This document shows positions 18,802 to 28,367 of a stretch of DNA of 64,000 nucleotides, piece after piece. The notes under the pieces are model-generated. The model ran no database searches, was not told the origin of the DNA, and worked only from the letters and a program-made list of their open reading frames with translations. Made by a program: the position numbers and the translations under genes. Source of the stretch: an uncultured Granulosicoccaceae bacterium. Its GTDB lineage: Bacteria; Pseudomonadota; Gammaproteobacteria; CALCKW01. Within the stretch, counting starts at the first letter, position 1. The number at the start of each line of letters is the position of its first letter. The stretch covers positions 62,001-126,000 of the forward strand of contig CALCKW010000025.1 of the NCBI GenBank assembly GCA_937965695.1, given 5' to 3'.

Positions 18802-19542
18802 TCAGGTGGGTGGGTTTGGAAGCAGTGGCAATCTACCAGCGTCTGTCAGTAACCAACAATCGTCATCTTCAAACACCGCAGTAGTAAGTTGCTTTCCATA
18901 TCCGCAACCCGTGTCGAGATTTATCCGGTTTCCAAAATGACGGGCATCAGGCACAGGTGTGTGTCCATGCACGATAAGCAATGGATGCTGACGGGTGTCT
19001 TCTAAAAACTCTCCACGAATCCAAAGTAAATCGTCTTTGTCTTGTTTTTCTATTGGAACGCCCGGGCGAATACCCGCGTGGACAAAAAACAAATTGCCTA
19101 CTTGATGTGAATAAGACAAAGAGTCAAGGAATGCTATATGAGACTTAGGAACGACAGCCCGAGCATTGTTGTGGACGTTTAAAACAATATCGCTATCACC
19201 AACTTCGCATCCATAGGACGCCAGCGTTTCTTTACCTCCTATGCGCTGGTGAAGCCAATGATAACCAACTAAAAATCGTATATCAGTTCTGGGATAGTCT
19301 TCCATGAACATCGAGAACATACGGTCATGGTTTCCCCGTAAACAAACCCAGTTTTTAGCTGCGTCAACACCCTCCATCAAAAATTCGATAACACCTCGGC
19401 TTTGCGGTCCTCGGTCAATGTAATCACCCAAAAAAATAATTCTCGCGTTTGGCCCGCCATCGCGCTCTACCTTAGCTACAGCCTGCGTCAGTAATTCCAG
19501 CTCCCCGTGTATATCCCCGATCGCATAAATAGTATTTTTCAT
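18802..19542 (-). CDS. Calcineurin-like Ser/Thr-type phosphoprotein phosphatase
   Basis: A 246-residue metallophosphoesterase. All signature motifs are present: GDIHGE near the N-terminus, FLGDYIDRGPQS, LRGNHDRM, and a late HGHTPVPDARHF. These supply the two-metal site that hydrolyses phosphomonoesters, as in the PrpA/PrpB or ApaH-related phosphatases. The physiological substrate is not evident. Two in-frame ATGs (19,542 and 19,554) and a TTG at 19,572 compete; I prefer 19,542 because the conserved sequence KNTIYAIGDIHG begins there. No neighbour suggests a pathway. Confidence 0.82.
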   Translation of the reverse strand: MKNTIYAIGDIHGELELLTQAVAKVERDGGPNARIIFLGDYIDRGPQSRGVIEFLMEGVDAAKNWVCLRGNHDRMFSMFMEDYPRTDIRFLVGYHWLHQRIGGKETLASYGCEVGDSDIVLNVHNNARAVVPKSHIAFLDSLSYSHQVGNLFFVHAGIRPGVPIEKQDKDDLLWIRGEFLEDTRQHPLLIVHGHTPVPDARHFGNRINLDTGCGYGKQLTTAVFEDDDCWLLTDAGRLPLLPNPPT

Positions 19543-19908
19543 GCGGCCATCCATAGCATCTTTGGCCAACAACGCTTTCGGTCGAACATTGAGGGGGTTT
19601 TTGTAACCATGATTTTTACAGCAAAGCTCTCGAATGGATTAAGAATAATGACAACACAGAACAAGGTCGCTCCTTTCACCCAGTTAGCAGAATCGAGAAA
19701 AGCGATACCACAGGTGAATTCAAATAAGGGCCCTATTCTGGTACTAGAACAGCCTAGGTCCAGAGAACAGTGTTCAATGAGACAGGAATATCAGCAAGAA
19801 CAATTATCAATTATCATTGGGAATTAGACATGCATTATTAAAGTCATATAGTTAATACTAGTGTACTGAACAATTGCCCGCCATACGTCATTCATAGGGA
19901 AACTTGAG
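19543..19908. other. Intergenic region with no recognised gene
   Basis: About 365 bp between the phosphatase start and a small membrane-protein gene. An open frame on the plus strand (19,507-19,827) overlaps the phosphatase start and has no ribosome site or recognisable domain. I see no terminator or repeat. Confidence 0.4.
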
Positions 19909-20088
19909 ATGGGAATTTTAATCGCTGCTACCGTTGTATCTGTACTTTTTGGCATGCTTAGTCGTCAAATGGCGTCGACACGCCATCGCAGTCAATTACC
20001 TTGGTTTTTCCTAGGTCTGTTTTTTGGACCAATTTCGCCTTTGATTTTGTTAATTCTCGGCGACGTGAACAGCAAACCATTGGCATAA
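19909..20088 (+). CDS. Small two-segment membrane protein
   Basis: A 59-residue frame beginning MGILIAATVVSVLFGM and ending GDVNSKPLA. It has an AGGGA ribosome site about nine bases before the ATG. Two hydrophobic segments (about residues 2-16 and 31-50) are separated by a basic, polar loop (SRQMASTRHRSQ), which fits a hairpin in the inner membrane. The PWFFLGLFFGPISPLILLIL half resembles many small bacterial membrane proteins of unknown role. No operon partner is close. Confidence 0.55.
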   Translation: MGILIAATVVSVLFGMLSRQMASTRHRSQLPWFFLGLFFGPISPLILLILGDVNSKPLA

Positions 20089-20243
20089 ATGGCAAATAAT
20101 GCAGACCTAACAGTGTTGCTTAAATAGCTCCGCCACAAGTTATTTCATTGGTATTATTGACTGTTTAGTCACGTATGCGTTGTGCAATAAAAACTAAACA
20201 AAAAGAAACCGCGTTTAAAGCTCTGTATCGAAACAAAAAACCT

Positions 20244-20837
20244 TTATTTTTGCTCTCTGAGCTTTAGTGTATCAAAAATACGATAGGCTTCTAAGAGAGC
20301 AAGAGGCACAAAGTGCACTAGAGCTGGGCCGAGATTGTTATGCACAAATATCCAATGCAAAAGAGTTAAAACTGCAGCTAAGTAAACTCCACGCTGCAGT
20401 GTTTTCCACCGAGTTCCCAATGCAATTACGCTTGCCTGATTACTCGTCAATGCCAAGGGAATGAATATGGCAAAAGCGAGCCACCCTGTCCAGATCCCTA
20501 ATGTCCAAAACTCTGCAAGTAATTCCTGCAATGCACCTACATCTAAAACATAAAGTATGGTGTGGATTAGAGCATAAGAAAAGGCTGCGACTCCTAAAGC
20601 GCGCCGGCGTTTCAACAGCCATTGAAGCCAGATTGTTGGCCATTGCAAACGTTTAAAGATTATTAACAATGGGGTGAGCATCAAAGCAATGATCAGGAAC
20701 CGAGCCGAAAATTCCCCCGTCGGATGTAACAGCCTCTCCGGCTCGACACCTTGGCTTAGAGCCAGCGTCATGAGTATTGAAGGCAATGCTAAAATGACCC
20801 AGAAGAACCAAGGGTGGTTAAAAAATTGTTTTGTCAT
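20244..20837 (-). CDS. Ferric reductase-like transmembrane heme protein (MsrQ-like)
   Basis: A 197-residue membrane protein with about six hydrophobic segments. Conserved His residues lie in SYALIHTILYVLD and LLHWIFVHNN, where MsrQ/YedZ proteins bind b-type heme. GTRWKTLQRGVYLAAVLTLLHW is close to the typical MsrQ sequence. MsrQ feeds electrons to the periplasmic methionine-sulfoxide reductase MsrP, but no msrP gene is adjacent, so the partner is either elsewhere or different. The start at 20,837 is set by GGAG six bases upstream. Confidence 0.68.
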   Translation of the reverse strand: MTKQFFNHPWFFWVILALPSILMTLALSQGVEPERLLHPTGEFSARFLIIALMLTPLLIIFKRLQWPTIWLQWLLKRRRALGVAAFSYALIHTILYVLDVGALQELLAEFWTLGIWTGWLAFAIFIPLALTSNQASVIALGTRWKTLQRGVYLAAVLTLLHWIFVHNNLGPALVHFVPLALLEAYRIFDTLKLREQK

Positions 20838-21000
20838 TGTCTTCTCCAAAAAGCGTGGACCTATACTATCGAGTTTCTGACGCTTTTCGACTCACGGACT
20901 TCTATAAATTTGTAAGCAATTGTAATATTACAAGCAAACGTGCAGCATCATCATTCGTAAATGCAGATAAATTCGACCCGGACTTTAGGTATAAATAACT

Positions 21001-21771
21001 ATGCGGCTTGACAAGTTCATTTGTAAGAGCAGCAATTTGACTAGACTTGATGCATCAGAACAAATAATTGGTGGAAGAGTATGTTTAAACGGCATTGTGA
21101 CGACCAGCACGTCGGCTCAAGTACACCAAAACAATACCGTCACACTCAACGGACAAAAACTAATTGCTCGCGCGTTTCGTTACTTACTCATGCACAAGCC
21201 AGCCAGAACCATTTGTTCAAATGTAGATGAACACTACCCTTCAATTTTTAATTTTTTGGATATCGAAAGAGCGTCTGAATTGCACATTGCTGGTCGATTA
21301 GATGCAGACACAACAGGCTTACTTTTACTGACTGATGACGGACATTGGTCCTATAACATCACAGTGCCGGCAAAAGGATGCAAAAAGGTTTATCGGGTTT
21401 TTTTGAATCGCGCTTTAGATGATAGTGCCATTCTAAAATTTGCAGAAGGCATCCAGCTGCAAGGCGAGGCAAGACCGACTCTGCCGTCAAGGCTTGAAAT
21501 AGTAAACAAAAAAGAGGCCTTGTTAACAATAACTGAAGGTCGATTTCATCAAGTAAAACGAATGTTTGCAGCAGTAGGGAATCGTGTAGCTTCACTGCAT
21601 CGTGAGCAAATAGGCGCTATAAATTTAGATGTCGATGAGGGGCACTGGCGCCACTTAACAGAGAATGAAGTCAGTTCATTTTCTCAGCCGAGCGAAATTG
21701 TTTCTAGAAGGATTCTCAACCAACCATTGAGTCGTCTCGTCACTGGTGAACGTCGCCCGACAGACGACTAA
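21001..21771 (+). CDS. RsuA/RluB-family rRNA pseudouridine synthase
   Basis: A 256-residue synthase with an N-terminal S4 RNA-binding domain (MRLDKFICKSSNLTRLDASEQI; GRVCLNG) and a catalytic domain. The catalytic Asp is in AGRLDADTTGLLLLTDDG near residue 100, followed by KVYRVFLN and the KRMFAAVGNRVASLHREQIG signature. These enzymes convert a uridine in 16S or 23S rRNA to pseudouridine; the layout is closest to RsuA (16S position 516), but RluB, RluE and RluF are near relatives. It is followed after 14 bp by a small gene and probably forms an operon with it. Confidence 0.83.
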   Translation: MRLDKFICKSSNLTRLDASEQIIGGRVCLNGIVTTSTSAQVHQNNTVTLNGQKLIARAFRYLLMHKPARTICSNVDEHYPSIFNFLDIERASELHIAGRLDADTTGLLLLTDDGHWSYNITVPAKGCKKVYRVFLNRALDDSAILKFAEGIQLQGEARPTLPSRLEIVNKKEALLTITEGRFHQVKRMFAAVGNRVASLHREQIGAINLDVDEGHWRHLTENEVSSFSQPSEIVSRRILNQPLSRLVTGERRPTDD

Positions 21772-21785
21772 TAGGGAAATAAATA

Positions 21786-22097
21786 ATGCAACCCGATTGC
21801 ATAGGTATTAACCCAAACTGCGAGCTTAACGCTGCTGAAAGAGCTGAGATTAAAAAACTGAGCGCTGAGCAAATAGCTGGCATTGATTCAGCGCTCTTAA
21901 CCGCAGGTACCGATGTATGGCAAAAGCAAGCAAAAGTGATAGCGATTGTCATGGGCGAAAGCAAATTCAATTTGCCAGACGTCTATTTCGGTGAGAGAGT
22001 TCAGTCACTCATAAAACAAGGAAAATTGCACGTGATGGGTGATCCCTGCTACATGCAGTTCAGTGAGCTAAAACGAGCAGATTCTCCTCAACCCTAG
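21786..22097 (+). CDS. Small conserved-type protein, possibly DUF3658-like
   Basis: A 103-residue soluble protein with a good AGGGA ribosome site. The central sequence (LSAEQIAGIDSALLTAGTDVWQKQAKVIAIVMGE) and the tail (VYFGERVQSLIKQGKLHVMGDPCYMQFSELK) resemble small helical, winged-helix-like proteins annotated as DUF3658, but I give this only as a likeness. It has an N-terminal pair of Cys (PDCIGINPNCEL). It sits between the pseudouridine synthase and the TSUP exporter. Function unknown. Confidence 0.6.
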   Translation: MQPDCIGINPNCELNAAERAEIKKLSAEQIAGIDSALLTAGTDVWQKQAKVIAIVMGESKFNLPDVYFGERVQSLIKQGKLHVMGDPCYMQFSELKRADSPQP

Positions 22098-22139
22098 TTC
22101 CTTCCCACGTCGGTCGCATAAACTGAAGGCTAAAATACC

Positions 22140-22898
22140 ATGACCCCTGACATAGAGATTCTCGTCATGCTGTTTGCGGCAGCTGCTCTGGCTGGTTGGG
22201 TAGACGTGATAGCAGGCGGTGGAGGATTACTGACAATACCCGCCTTACTTCTTGCTGGGCTACCGCCCGCTGCTGCCGTCGCAACAAACAAACTGCAAGG
22301 CAGTGCTGGCACGTTGAGCTCATCGGTGTATTTCATACGCCATGGTAGCGTTGATCTGTACGCCATAAGGTATTTGCTTTTCATGGCATTTGCAGGCTCA
22401 CTCGCTGGGTCATGGCTGCTACTGCGAGTTGATGCAGAGGAGCTGGTGATCTACCTGCCCATACTATTGATCGCTGTTGGTGTATATTTTTTATTCTCCC
22501 CCAATGTCAGCGATGAGGATCGCCCTGCAAAAGTTGGGCTGGCACTTTTTGCAGCCTTGTGTTGCCCGTTGCTCGGTTTTTACGACGGTTTTTTCGGGCC
22601 AGGCACCGGCAGCTTTATGTTACTAGCATTTGTAGGCTTAACAGGTTTTAGTTTGGCAAAAGCCACTGCGCATACAAAGGTTTTAAACTTCAGCAGTAAT
22701 ATCGCATCACTCAGTTACTTCATGTTCTTTGGAGATATTTACTGGTCGATCGGTGCGGTGATGATTGTGGGACAAATGCTGGGCGCAATCAGTGCGTCTA
22801 GAATGGTTATCCATAAAGGCCGGTCGTTAATCAGACCCGTTGTAGTCTGTGTTTGTTTTATAATGTCTGCCAACTTGATTTACACGCGTATTTTTTAG
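22140..22898 (+). CDS. TauE/SafE-family (TSUP) anion exporter
   Basis: A 252-residue membrane protein with about eight hydrophobic segments. The family marks are AGWVDVIAGGGGLLTIPALLLAGLP near the N-terminus, ATNKLQGSAGT near residue 50, and the second-half counterpart GFYDGFFGPGTGSFM with KATAHTKVLNFSSNIAS. TSUP proteins move sulfite, sulfoacetate or related organosulfur anions across the inner membrane. The taurine-type aminotransferase at 34.6 kb would produce sulfoacetaldehyde, so a link is conceivable, although the genes are 12 kb apart. Confidence 0.85.
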   Translation: MTPDIEILVMLFAAAALAGWVDVIAGGGGLLTIPALLLAGLPPAAAVATNKLQGSAGTLSSSVYFIRHGSVDLYAIRYLLFMAFAGSLAGSWLLLRVDAEELVIYLPILLIAVGVYFLFSPNVSDEDRPAKVGLALFAALCCPLLGFYDGFFGPGTGSFMLLAFVGLTGFSLAKATAHTKVLNFSSNIASLSYFMFFGDIYWSIGAVMIVGQMLGAISASRMVIHKGRSLIRPVVVCVCFIMSANLIYTRIF

Positions 22899-22922
22899 CA
22901 AATTTTATTAGGTTTAAAAATC

Positions 22923-23396
22923 ATGAAGATCATTTGGGCGCTCTTAGCAATTGTCGGTTTATGGTACATCTTCCACCAATACGCAGGACGAGGAAAAGCA
23001 GCGGAGAACATCAGCGCTGGAACGGCTTTCTTAGCTGAGAATTCAAAAAATGAAGGCGTTCAAAGCACCGCTTCTGGTCTGCAATATCAAGTGCTACAAG
23101 CAGGCACAGGCACTATCCACCCCACAGCTAAAGACCGCGTAAAAGTACACTATCACGGCACTTTACTCGATGGCACGGTGTTTGACAGTTCCGTGGATCG
23201 TGGCGAGCCCATCTCTTTTGGTCTGAGTCAAGTAATTCGAGGTTGGACCGAAGGGCTTCAGTTGATGGTTGAAGGCGAAAAAACGCGTCTTTTTATTCCC
23301 AGCTCTCTCGCGTATGGCAATAGGGCAGCAGGGAAAATAAAACCCGGATCAACGCTTATTTTTGACGTTGAATTGCTGGGTATCAACGCGGACTAA
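22923..23396 (+). CDS. FKBP-type peptidyl-prolyl isomerase, membrane-anchored
   Basis: A 157-residue protein with one N-terminal hydrophobic segment (MKIIWALLAIVGLWYIF) that probably anchors it in the inner membrane facing the periplasm. A short linker (ENSKNEGVQSTASGLQYQVL) leads into one FKBP domain: VKVHYHGTLLDGTVFDSS, PISFGLSQVIRGWTEGLQLM, and SLAYGNRA with a C-terminal IFDVELLGI. It isomerises X-Pro bonds during folding. It follows the TSUP gene by 24 bp. Confidence 0.87.
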   Translation: MKIIWALLAIVGLWYIFHQYAGRGKAAENISAGTAFLAENSKNEGVQSTASGLQYQVLQAGTGTIHPTAKDRVKVHYHGTLLDGTVFDSSVDRGEPISFGLSQVIRGWTEGLQLMVEGEKTRLFIPSSLAYGNRAAGKIKPGSTLIFDVELLGINAD

Positions 23397-23509
23397 TGTT
23401 TCGTCGCACGTCATCGTTACGACACTACTTTGATGACTTTACGAGATTTCTCTTGGTGAAAAAACCCGGTTAGTTGACCTCGGCTGTTATGCTTGAGGGC
23501 TATATCTCA

Positions 23510-24706
23510 ATGCGGGAAAACTCAGTGTCTCTAGAGGCGAGCCAAGCGGAACTAATCAACAGCTACAGCGGCAAAAACGCGCTCAATCTCATGGCATCTG
23601 TTGAGCAACGGTTACACGGCGACAGCCCTCTGCCGCCCTGTGCACTAATTGACGAAAGCACCCTGACAGAGCCTGAGCATTTGATTTTTTTATTGCTCGA
23701 CGGATTGGGCGATTCGCTGCTCGAGAGCTATGGCAACCCTAAAGGACCTCTCTGCCGTCACCGAATTGGCCAACTGCACAGCGTTTTCCCCAGCACAACT
23801 TCAGCGGCCATCTCAACAATCATGACCGCTCGTGCGCCAGCCGAACACGGTATCTTGGCGTGGCACATCCACCTCAATGAGCGTGAGGATATCTACACCA
23901 CACTGCTAGGAAAATACCGAAACAACAGCAGCAAAAGGCCTCCATCAGCACGTGATCTTTACCACGCGCAGCCCATGCTGAGGGCCGTGCGTCAGCGCTG
24001 CCAAGTTGTGCAACCGCGATTCCTCATCAACTCGCCATTTACCGATAGGCACTTGGGTAATGCAAAAATTACCGGCGTAGACAACCTCAAACAATTATTT
24101 GGTCACCTGCGCCACACGGTGCAGCAGAGCGGACCCAGTTATACCTATGCGTATTGGCCCAGTTTGGATTCAATTGGCCACAAGTGTGGTGCGGGAAGCG
24201 CCGAATGGCGACAGTCACTGCGAGAGATAGAACTTGCCTTAGAAGATTTTTTGAATAAAAGCGATTCTGCACGGCATCGTGTAGTAGTAACAGCAGACCA
24301 CGGGATGATCAATGCCATCGGCAATCGCGTGCAGCCTTTCGAGTTAAACAAAGATTTGCTCTCATGCCTTGAAACCCCGATGGCGGGTGAACCCCGCAGC
24401 ATGTTTTGCAATGTAAACCCAAAACAACTCGACGCCTTTGACAGCCTGTGCGACGAGCGCTACAGCAAACAGTTGAGAAATGTATCAACAGAGCAGCTAT
24501 TTGAGAGCGGGTTATTTGGCCCGCGTACCGATCAAAAAGCTGTGCCCGATAGCATTCTCAAACGCGCGGGAAATCGCGTACTACTCCTCGAAGACAAGCT
24601 GGCTTGGACCGATACTCTACCCCATGAATCACCGGCACAAATGGTCGGCGTGCACGGCGGTTTGCACCCTGAAGAAGTTCAGGTTCCATTGATTATAATT
24701 GGCTGA
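23510..24706 (+). CDS. Alkaline-phosphatase-superfamily phosphodiesterase (nucleotide pyrophosphatase-like)
   Basis: A 398-residue protein without a clear signal peptide. The metal-binding and catalytic elements of the type I phosphodiesterase/nucleotide pyrophosphatase family are visible: LLLDGLGDSLL (metal Asp), SVFPSTTSAAISTIMTARAP with the nucleophilic Thr, AYWPSLDSIGHKCG (Asp and His ligands), VVTADHGM and VGVHGGLHPEE with the last His. It hydrolyses phosphodiester or pyrophosphate bonds of an unknown substrate. The ATG at 23,510 has GAGGG ten bases upstream; ATG 23,489 and TTG 23,474 would be slightly longer. It is convergent with sfsA. Confidence 0.75.
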   Translation: MRENSVSLEASQAELINSYSGKNALNLMASVEQRLHGDSPLPPCALIDESTLTEPEHLIFLLLDGLGDSLLESYGNPKGPLCRHRIGQLHSVFPSTTSAAISTIMTARAPAEHGILAWHIHLNEREDIYTTLLGKYRNNSSKRPPSARDLYHAQPMLRAVRQRCQVVQPRFLINSPFTDRHLGNAKITGVDNLKQLFGHLRHTVQQSGPSYTYAYWPSLDSIGHKCGAGSAEWRQSLREIELALEDFLNKSDSARHRVVVTADHGMINAIGNRVQPFELNKDLLSCLETPMAGEPRSMFCNVNPKQLDAFDSLCDERYSKQLRNVSTEQLFESGLFGPRTDQKAVPDSILKRAGNRVLLLEDKLAWTDTLPHESPAQMVGVHGGLHPEEVQVPLIIIG

Positions 24707-24752
24707 TTGCGACACGAGAGTGCTTAAGAAAAACAGGGCTAATTTACCTCTA

Positions 24753-25457
24753 TCACTCAAGTAAGGCGGGAACACGTCTTTTTAAGGTAACCCCAGTTGG
24801 AAGAACTTCTGCTGTTAGAGCGTATACCTCAACCCCACTGGCGGCCGCTTTTCGCAGGAGTTTACCGTAAGTCGGATCGACTGCATCAGCCGGTTTAAAC
24901 GCGTCGACATCGCCCCGCTGTATGCAATAGACCATAGCTGCGCGTGATCCCGAGGACACCATTGCCATTAACTCCTGCAGGTGTTTCGCACCTCGGGTGG
25001 TTACTGCATCGGGGAATAACGCCACTTCACCTTCTGACAAGGTGACGTTCTTTACTTCCACATAACAATCGGGTTTTCCAGGGTCGCTCAGCAACCAATC
25101 GATGCGGCTGTTTTCTCCGTAGCGTACTTCTGGTTTGCGTTGGCTATAAACGGACAAATCCGCGACTAACCCGTTTTGAATCGCCTCATCTACAAGACCG
25201 TTGGCCAAAGCAGTGCTAACACCAACCAAAGTGCCATTTGAAGCCGTCGACATTTCCCAAGACCACCGGTATTTACGTTTGGGATTTTGTGTATCGCGCA
25301 AATATACGATTGACCCAGCGTCACAGCACCCTTGCATACTGCCCGTATTGGGCGTATGCACAGTGAGTTCACTGCCGTCGGCCATGGTAACGTCAGCCAG
25401 AAAACGCTTGTACCGTTTAATCAATCTGGCAGCAGTGAGCTCAGAAGCGAATTTCAT
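24753..25457 (-). CDS. sfsA: SfsA family DNA-binding/nuclease-like protein
   Basis: A 234-residue protein matching SfsA along its whole length: RLIKRYKRFLADV, VHTPNTGSMQGC, SRIDWLLS, and CYVEVKNVTL with PDAVTTRGAKHL. SfsA was named for stimulating maltose use in E. coli and is now placed in the PD-(D/E)xK nuclease superfamily; the Asp/Glu-x-Lys pattern is visible in DCYVEVKN. Its true role is unsettled. It is a single gene, convergent with the phosphodiesterase gene. Confidence 0.9.
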   Translation of the reverse strand: MKFASELTAARLIKRYKRFLADVTMADGSELTVHTPNTGSMQGCCDAGSIVYLRDTQNPKRKYRWSWEMSTASNGTLVGVSTALANGLVDEAIQNGLVADLSVYSQRKPEVRYGENSRIDWLLSDPGKPDCYVEVKNVTLSEGEVALFPDAVTTRGAKHLQELMAMVSSGSRAAMVYCIQRGDVDAFKPADAVDPTYGKLLRKAAASGVEVYALTAEVLPTGVTLKRRVPALLE

Positions 25458-25703
25458 CGGGTGTCCTACCTAAAACTTATAGTTCAAACAGCTTTTTTAA
25501 TTCAACGGGGGATCAGTCGAAATACCGCTGACCGTCGTGGTGAATTAGTTTTTTGCGCAGCAATCTCTAACGATCTAACACCTTAGTTTAACCTTTCTTC
25601 ACACCACGGGTCACTTCCACGATAAGTGTTAGGCACACGGCGAGACTCATCTGGTTTACCATAGGCGCTGAGATAGCTACCCGAACCGATTCTGTTGATT
25701 CAT

Positions 25704-27728
25704 ATGCGCATTTTTTGTTTCCCTGAGCAGCATAAAAAGAGAACGATAGCGCGCCGAGTTGCGATGCTGTTGCTTTGTTTTCTATGCAGTACTTTCACCT
25801 GTGCCCAAGCTGAAATATCCAAATCGGACTCTGAAATTGCCAATTTTCTATTGCCTCTGCCAAGACCAATCTCGTTACAGCCCTACGTGGACTTTTGGGT
25901 GCAAATCTATGGCGTGTTAGATGATGGTAAGGCGGTTGTTCACGATGCACAGCGCACGGACAAAGTTTATGAAATCGTCGATGTACCGCACGGCGATGGT
26001 CGTGCAGCGAAAAATCGTGCCGTTGATCCGATCATTGAGACCTATAGGTCCGCACTGCTTGCTTTAGCCGATGGAGAGAGTGCCAACAACGCCTACCGAA
26101 AACGCGCTCAGCAACTGTGGGGAGAGGACGCTAAACCAGAAACTCTGCGCGCTGCTTCTAAGCGACTGCGCTACCAACCCGGCCACGCAGACGAGTTCAG
26201 AAAAAGTCTGAGAAGAGCGGCGAAAGTGCAGCCTTTCATCAGACGCGCGCTACGTCAGGCAAACATCCCTCTAGATTTAGCAGCACTTCCACATGTGGAG
26301 TCTTTTTTTCGTAATGATGAAACTTCCTCGGCCAATGCGATAGGGATTTGGCAATTTACACCAACAATTGGTCGCGACTATTTGCGTGTAGACGAGTTGA
26401 TCGACGAACGCCTCGATCCGCGTAAATCCGCCATCGCCGCAGCCAGATTACTGGTACACAATCTTGAAATAACAGGCAACTGGCCCATGGCTGTCACGGC
26501 TTACAACCACGGCACAACAGGGATATTACGCGCCGCACGCCAACTGGGCACACCCGACATGGGTGCAATTGCGAGGCACTACACAGGGGAAAATTTTGGT
26601 TTCGCTTCTAGAAATTTCTATGCGGCGGTCCTGGCAGCGGTAGAAGTGGAATCAAATTGGAAAACGTATTTTGGCTCAATCAACCGCCCAGAAGCACAGA
26701 GACTAAGTGCTTACCATGCTCCAGCCAATCATTCTCTACCTAGCCTAGCGCGAGCACTAAATGTCTCACTTAAAAAGCTTCAACAAAGAAATCCGGCGAT
26801 GAGTCAAGCGTTGCTAGAGGGCAAACAGCTATTGCCCACTGGTTACACTTTTTGGATTTCTTGTGGTGATTGTGAAGACACAACCAAAACGCTTAAAAGG
26901 CTACGTTCAGAGAACCCCGGCAGCTATCGAAGCGTCGAAATAAAATCGGGAGACAGCTTGTCGATAATTGCTGAAAACAATGGCTTTAAAACCCAAGAGT
27001 TAGTTTTGCTCAATGGTTTAAAATCGGCGAATCAGATTAGGGTGGGACAAAAACTAAATCTGCCATGGCCCAACACCGGTGTAGAACCAAAAGGTAAACA
27101 ACTGGCCATTCCATCCGAGCTAATGACAACCCTAGACCTGCCACTACTTAGCGCGAACGAAGAGGCGATCTACGCTCGACTACGTCGATCAGATCCGTAC
27201 AAACCGAACAGCCGTTTCGGGTACAAATCACAATTAGCTTTGTATGAAAAAACTCGAAACAAGGGCTTGGCCAGTTTAGACGCCTCGGGGACTCGATATC
27301 CAGCGACTAGTCAGTACGCGGTTGATAGCAATAGCGCAGTGATATTGCAGCCGGAAGAGACGATCGATCACTTAGCACAGTGGTTAGAGCTTAATCCCAA
27401 TTCTTTATTTTTAGTGAATGATCTACAACAGGACGCTATTCAGTCCATCGGTCAGAAAATCACCGTAATATTCGATTCGATAAACAGGGCCGAGTTTGAA
27501 CGTAGGCGTAAGCAATATCATCAGGATAAACATCGCCGTTTTTACGATAAACAGAAAATTTCTGGTGAGACGAATCATGTCATTGAAGAAGGTGACAGGA
27601 TTTGGCAAATCGCAACGGGCCGATACGGTGTGCCCCTGTGGTTGTTAATGGACTACAACCCGGAACTAGATTTTAGAACTTTGAGACCTGGTGACGAGGT
27701 ACTCCTTCCTCTACTAGAGAAGCGATAA
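25704..27728 (+). CDS. MltD-like membrane-bound lytic transglycosylase with LysM repeats
   Basis: A 674-residue exported protein with a signal peptide after a basic N-terminus. The transglycosylase (family 1, SLT) domain lies at about 190-330: ALPHVESFFRNDETSSANAIG with the catalytic Glu, IWQFTPTIGRDYLRVD, and AVTAYNHGTTGI. Three LysM-type repeats follow: one clear (VEIKSGDSLSIIAENNGF), one weak near 565-610, and one at the C-terminus (HVIEEGDRIWQIATGRYGVP). It cleaves peptidoglycan glycan strands to 1,6-anhydromuropeptides in the periplasm. No lipobox is obvious. mobA starts one base after its stop. Confidence 0.85.
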   Translation: MRIFCFPEQHKKRTIARRVAMLLLCFLCSTFTCAQAEISKSDSEIANFLLPLPRPISLQPYVDFWVQIYGVLDDGKAVVHDAQRTDKVYEIVDVPHGDGRAAKNRAVDPIIETYRSALLALADGESANNAYRKRAQQLWGEDAKPETLRAASKRLRYQPGHADEFRKSLRRAAKVQPFIRRALRQANIPLDLAALPHVESFFRNDETSSANAIGIWQFTPTIGRDYLRVDELIDERLDPRKSAIAAARLLVHNLEITGNWPMAVTAYNHGTTGILRAARQLGTPDMGAIARHYTGENFGFASRNFYAAVLAAVEVESNWKTYFGSINRPEAQRLSAYHAPANHSLPSLARALNVSLKKLQQRNPAMSQALLEGKQLLPTGYTFWISCGDCEDTTKTLKRLRSENPGSYRSVEIKSGDSLSIIAENNGFKTQELVLLNGLKSANQIRVGQKLNLPWPNTGVEPKGKQLAIPSELMTTLDLPLLSANEEAIYARLRRSDPYKPNSRFGYKSQLALYEKTRNKGLASLDASGTRYPATSQYAVDSNSAVILQPEETIDHLAQWLELNPNSLFLVNDLQQDAIQSIGQKITVIFDSINRAEFERRRKQYHQDKHRRFYDKQKISGETNHVIEEGDRIWQIATGRYGVPLWLLMDYNPELDFRTLRPGDEVLLPLLEKR

Positions 27729-27729
27729 A

Positions 27730-28326
27730 ATGGCTAGTGTTAAAAACGGTATTACCGCTCTGATCCTCGCCGGTGGACGCGCTACACGCATGGGTGGTGT
27801 TGACAAAGGTTTGGTTGAGTTAGCGGGGAAAACAATGACTGAACATGTCATTGCGCGTTTAGAGCCACAGGTTGAACATCTTCTGCTCAATGCCAACCGC
27901 AGTCTGAACCAATACGCTGAACTTGGGTTAGCGGTAGTACCTGATACACTTGAAGATTTCCAAGGCCCACTGGCCGGCATGCTTGCAGGTCTGCAAAAAT
28001 GCACAACACCTCTGCTACTCAGTGCACCTTGCGACTCCCCAGTGCCGCCCTTGGATTATGCTGAGCGTATGTTGTCTGCTTTGGAATCAGAGCAAGCCGA
28101 CATCGCCGTAGCGACAGATGGGATACGGCTTCAGCCTGTCTTTTGTTTGATTCGAACACAGCTCGCGGAAAGCCTAAATGACTATTTAGCAACGGGGGAC
28201 AGAAAAATAGATTTGTGGTTCGCCCAACACAAAATGGCGCGCGTCAGTTTCGAAGATCAGCCAGAAGCTTTTGCTAATATTAATCGGCCTAAAGAGTTGG
28301 CCGAGATAGAAAAGCTTTTGTCCTGA
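27730..28326 (+). CDS. mobA: Molybdenum cofactor guanylyltransferase MobA
   Basis: A 198-residue nucleotidyltransferase. It opens with LILAGGRATRMGGVDKGLVEL, the GTP-binding signature, and has VVPDTLEDFQGPLAGMLAGL and APCDSPVPP, typical of MobA. It joins GMP to molybdopterin to make the bis-MGD cofactor. The formate dehydrogenase alpha subunit next door needs exactly this cofactor, and the two genes are convergent, 41 bp apart, so their pairing makes functional sense. It is translationally close to the upstream mltD-like gene (1 bp gap). Confidence 0.9.
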   Translation: MASVKNGITALILAGGRATRMGGVDKGLVELAGKTMTEHVIARLEPQVEHLLLNANRSLNQYAELGLAVVPDTLEDFQGPLAGMLAGLQKCTTPLLLSAPCDSPVPPLDYAERMLSALESEQADIAVATDGIRLQPVFCLIRTQLAESLNDYLATGDRKIDLWFAQHKMARVSFEDQPEAFANINRPKELAEIEKLLS

Positions 28327-28367
28327 TTCCACGCTGAACCTCTTTTTGTATCAGCGCTAGCATTCAC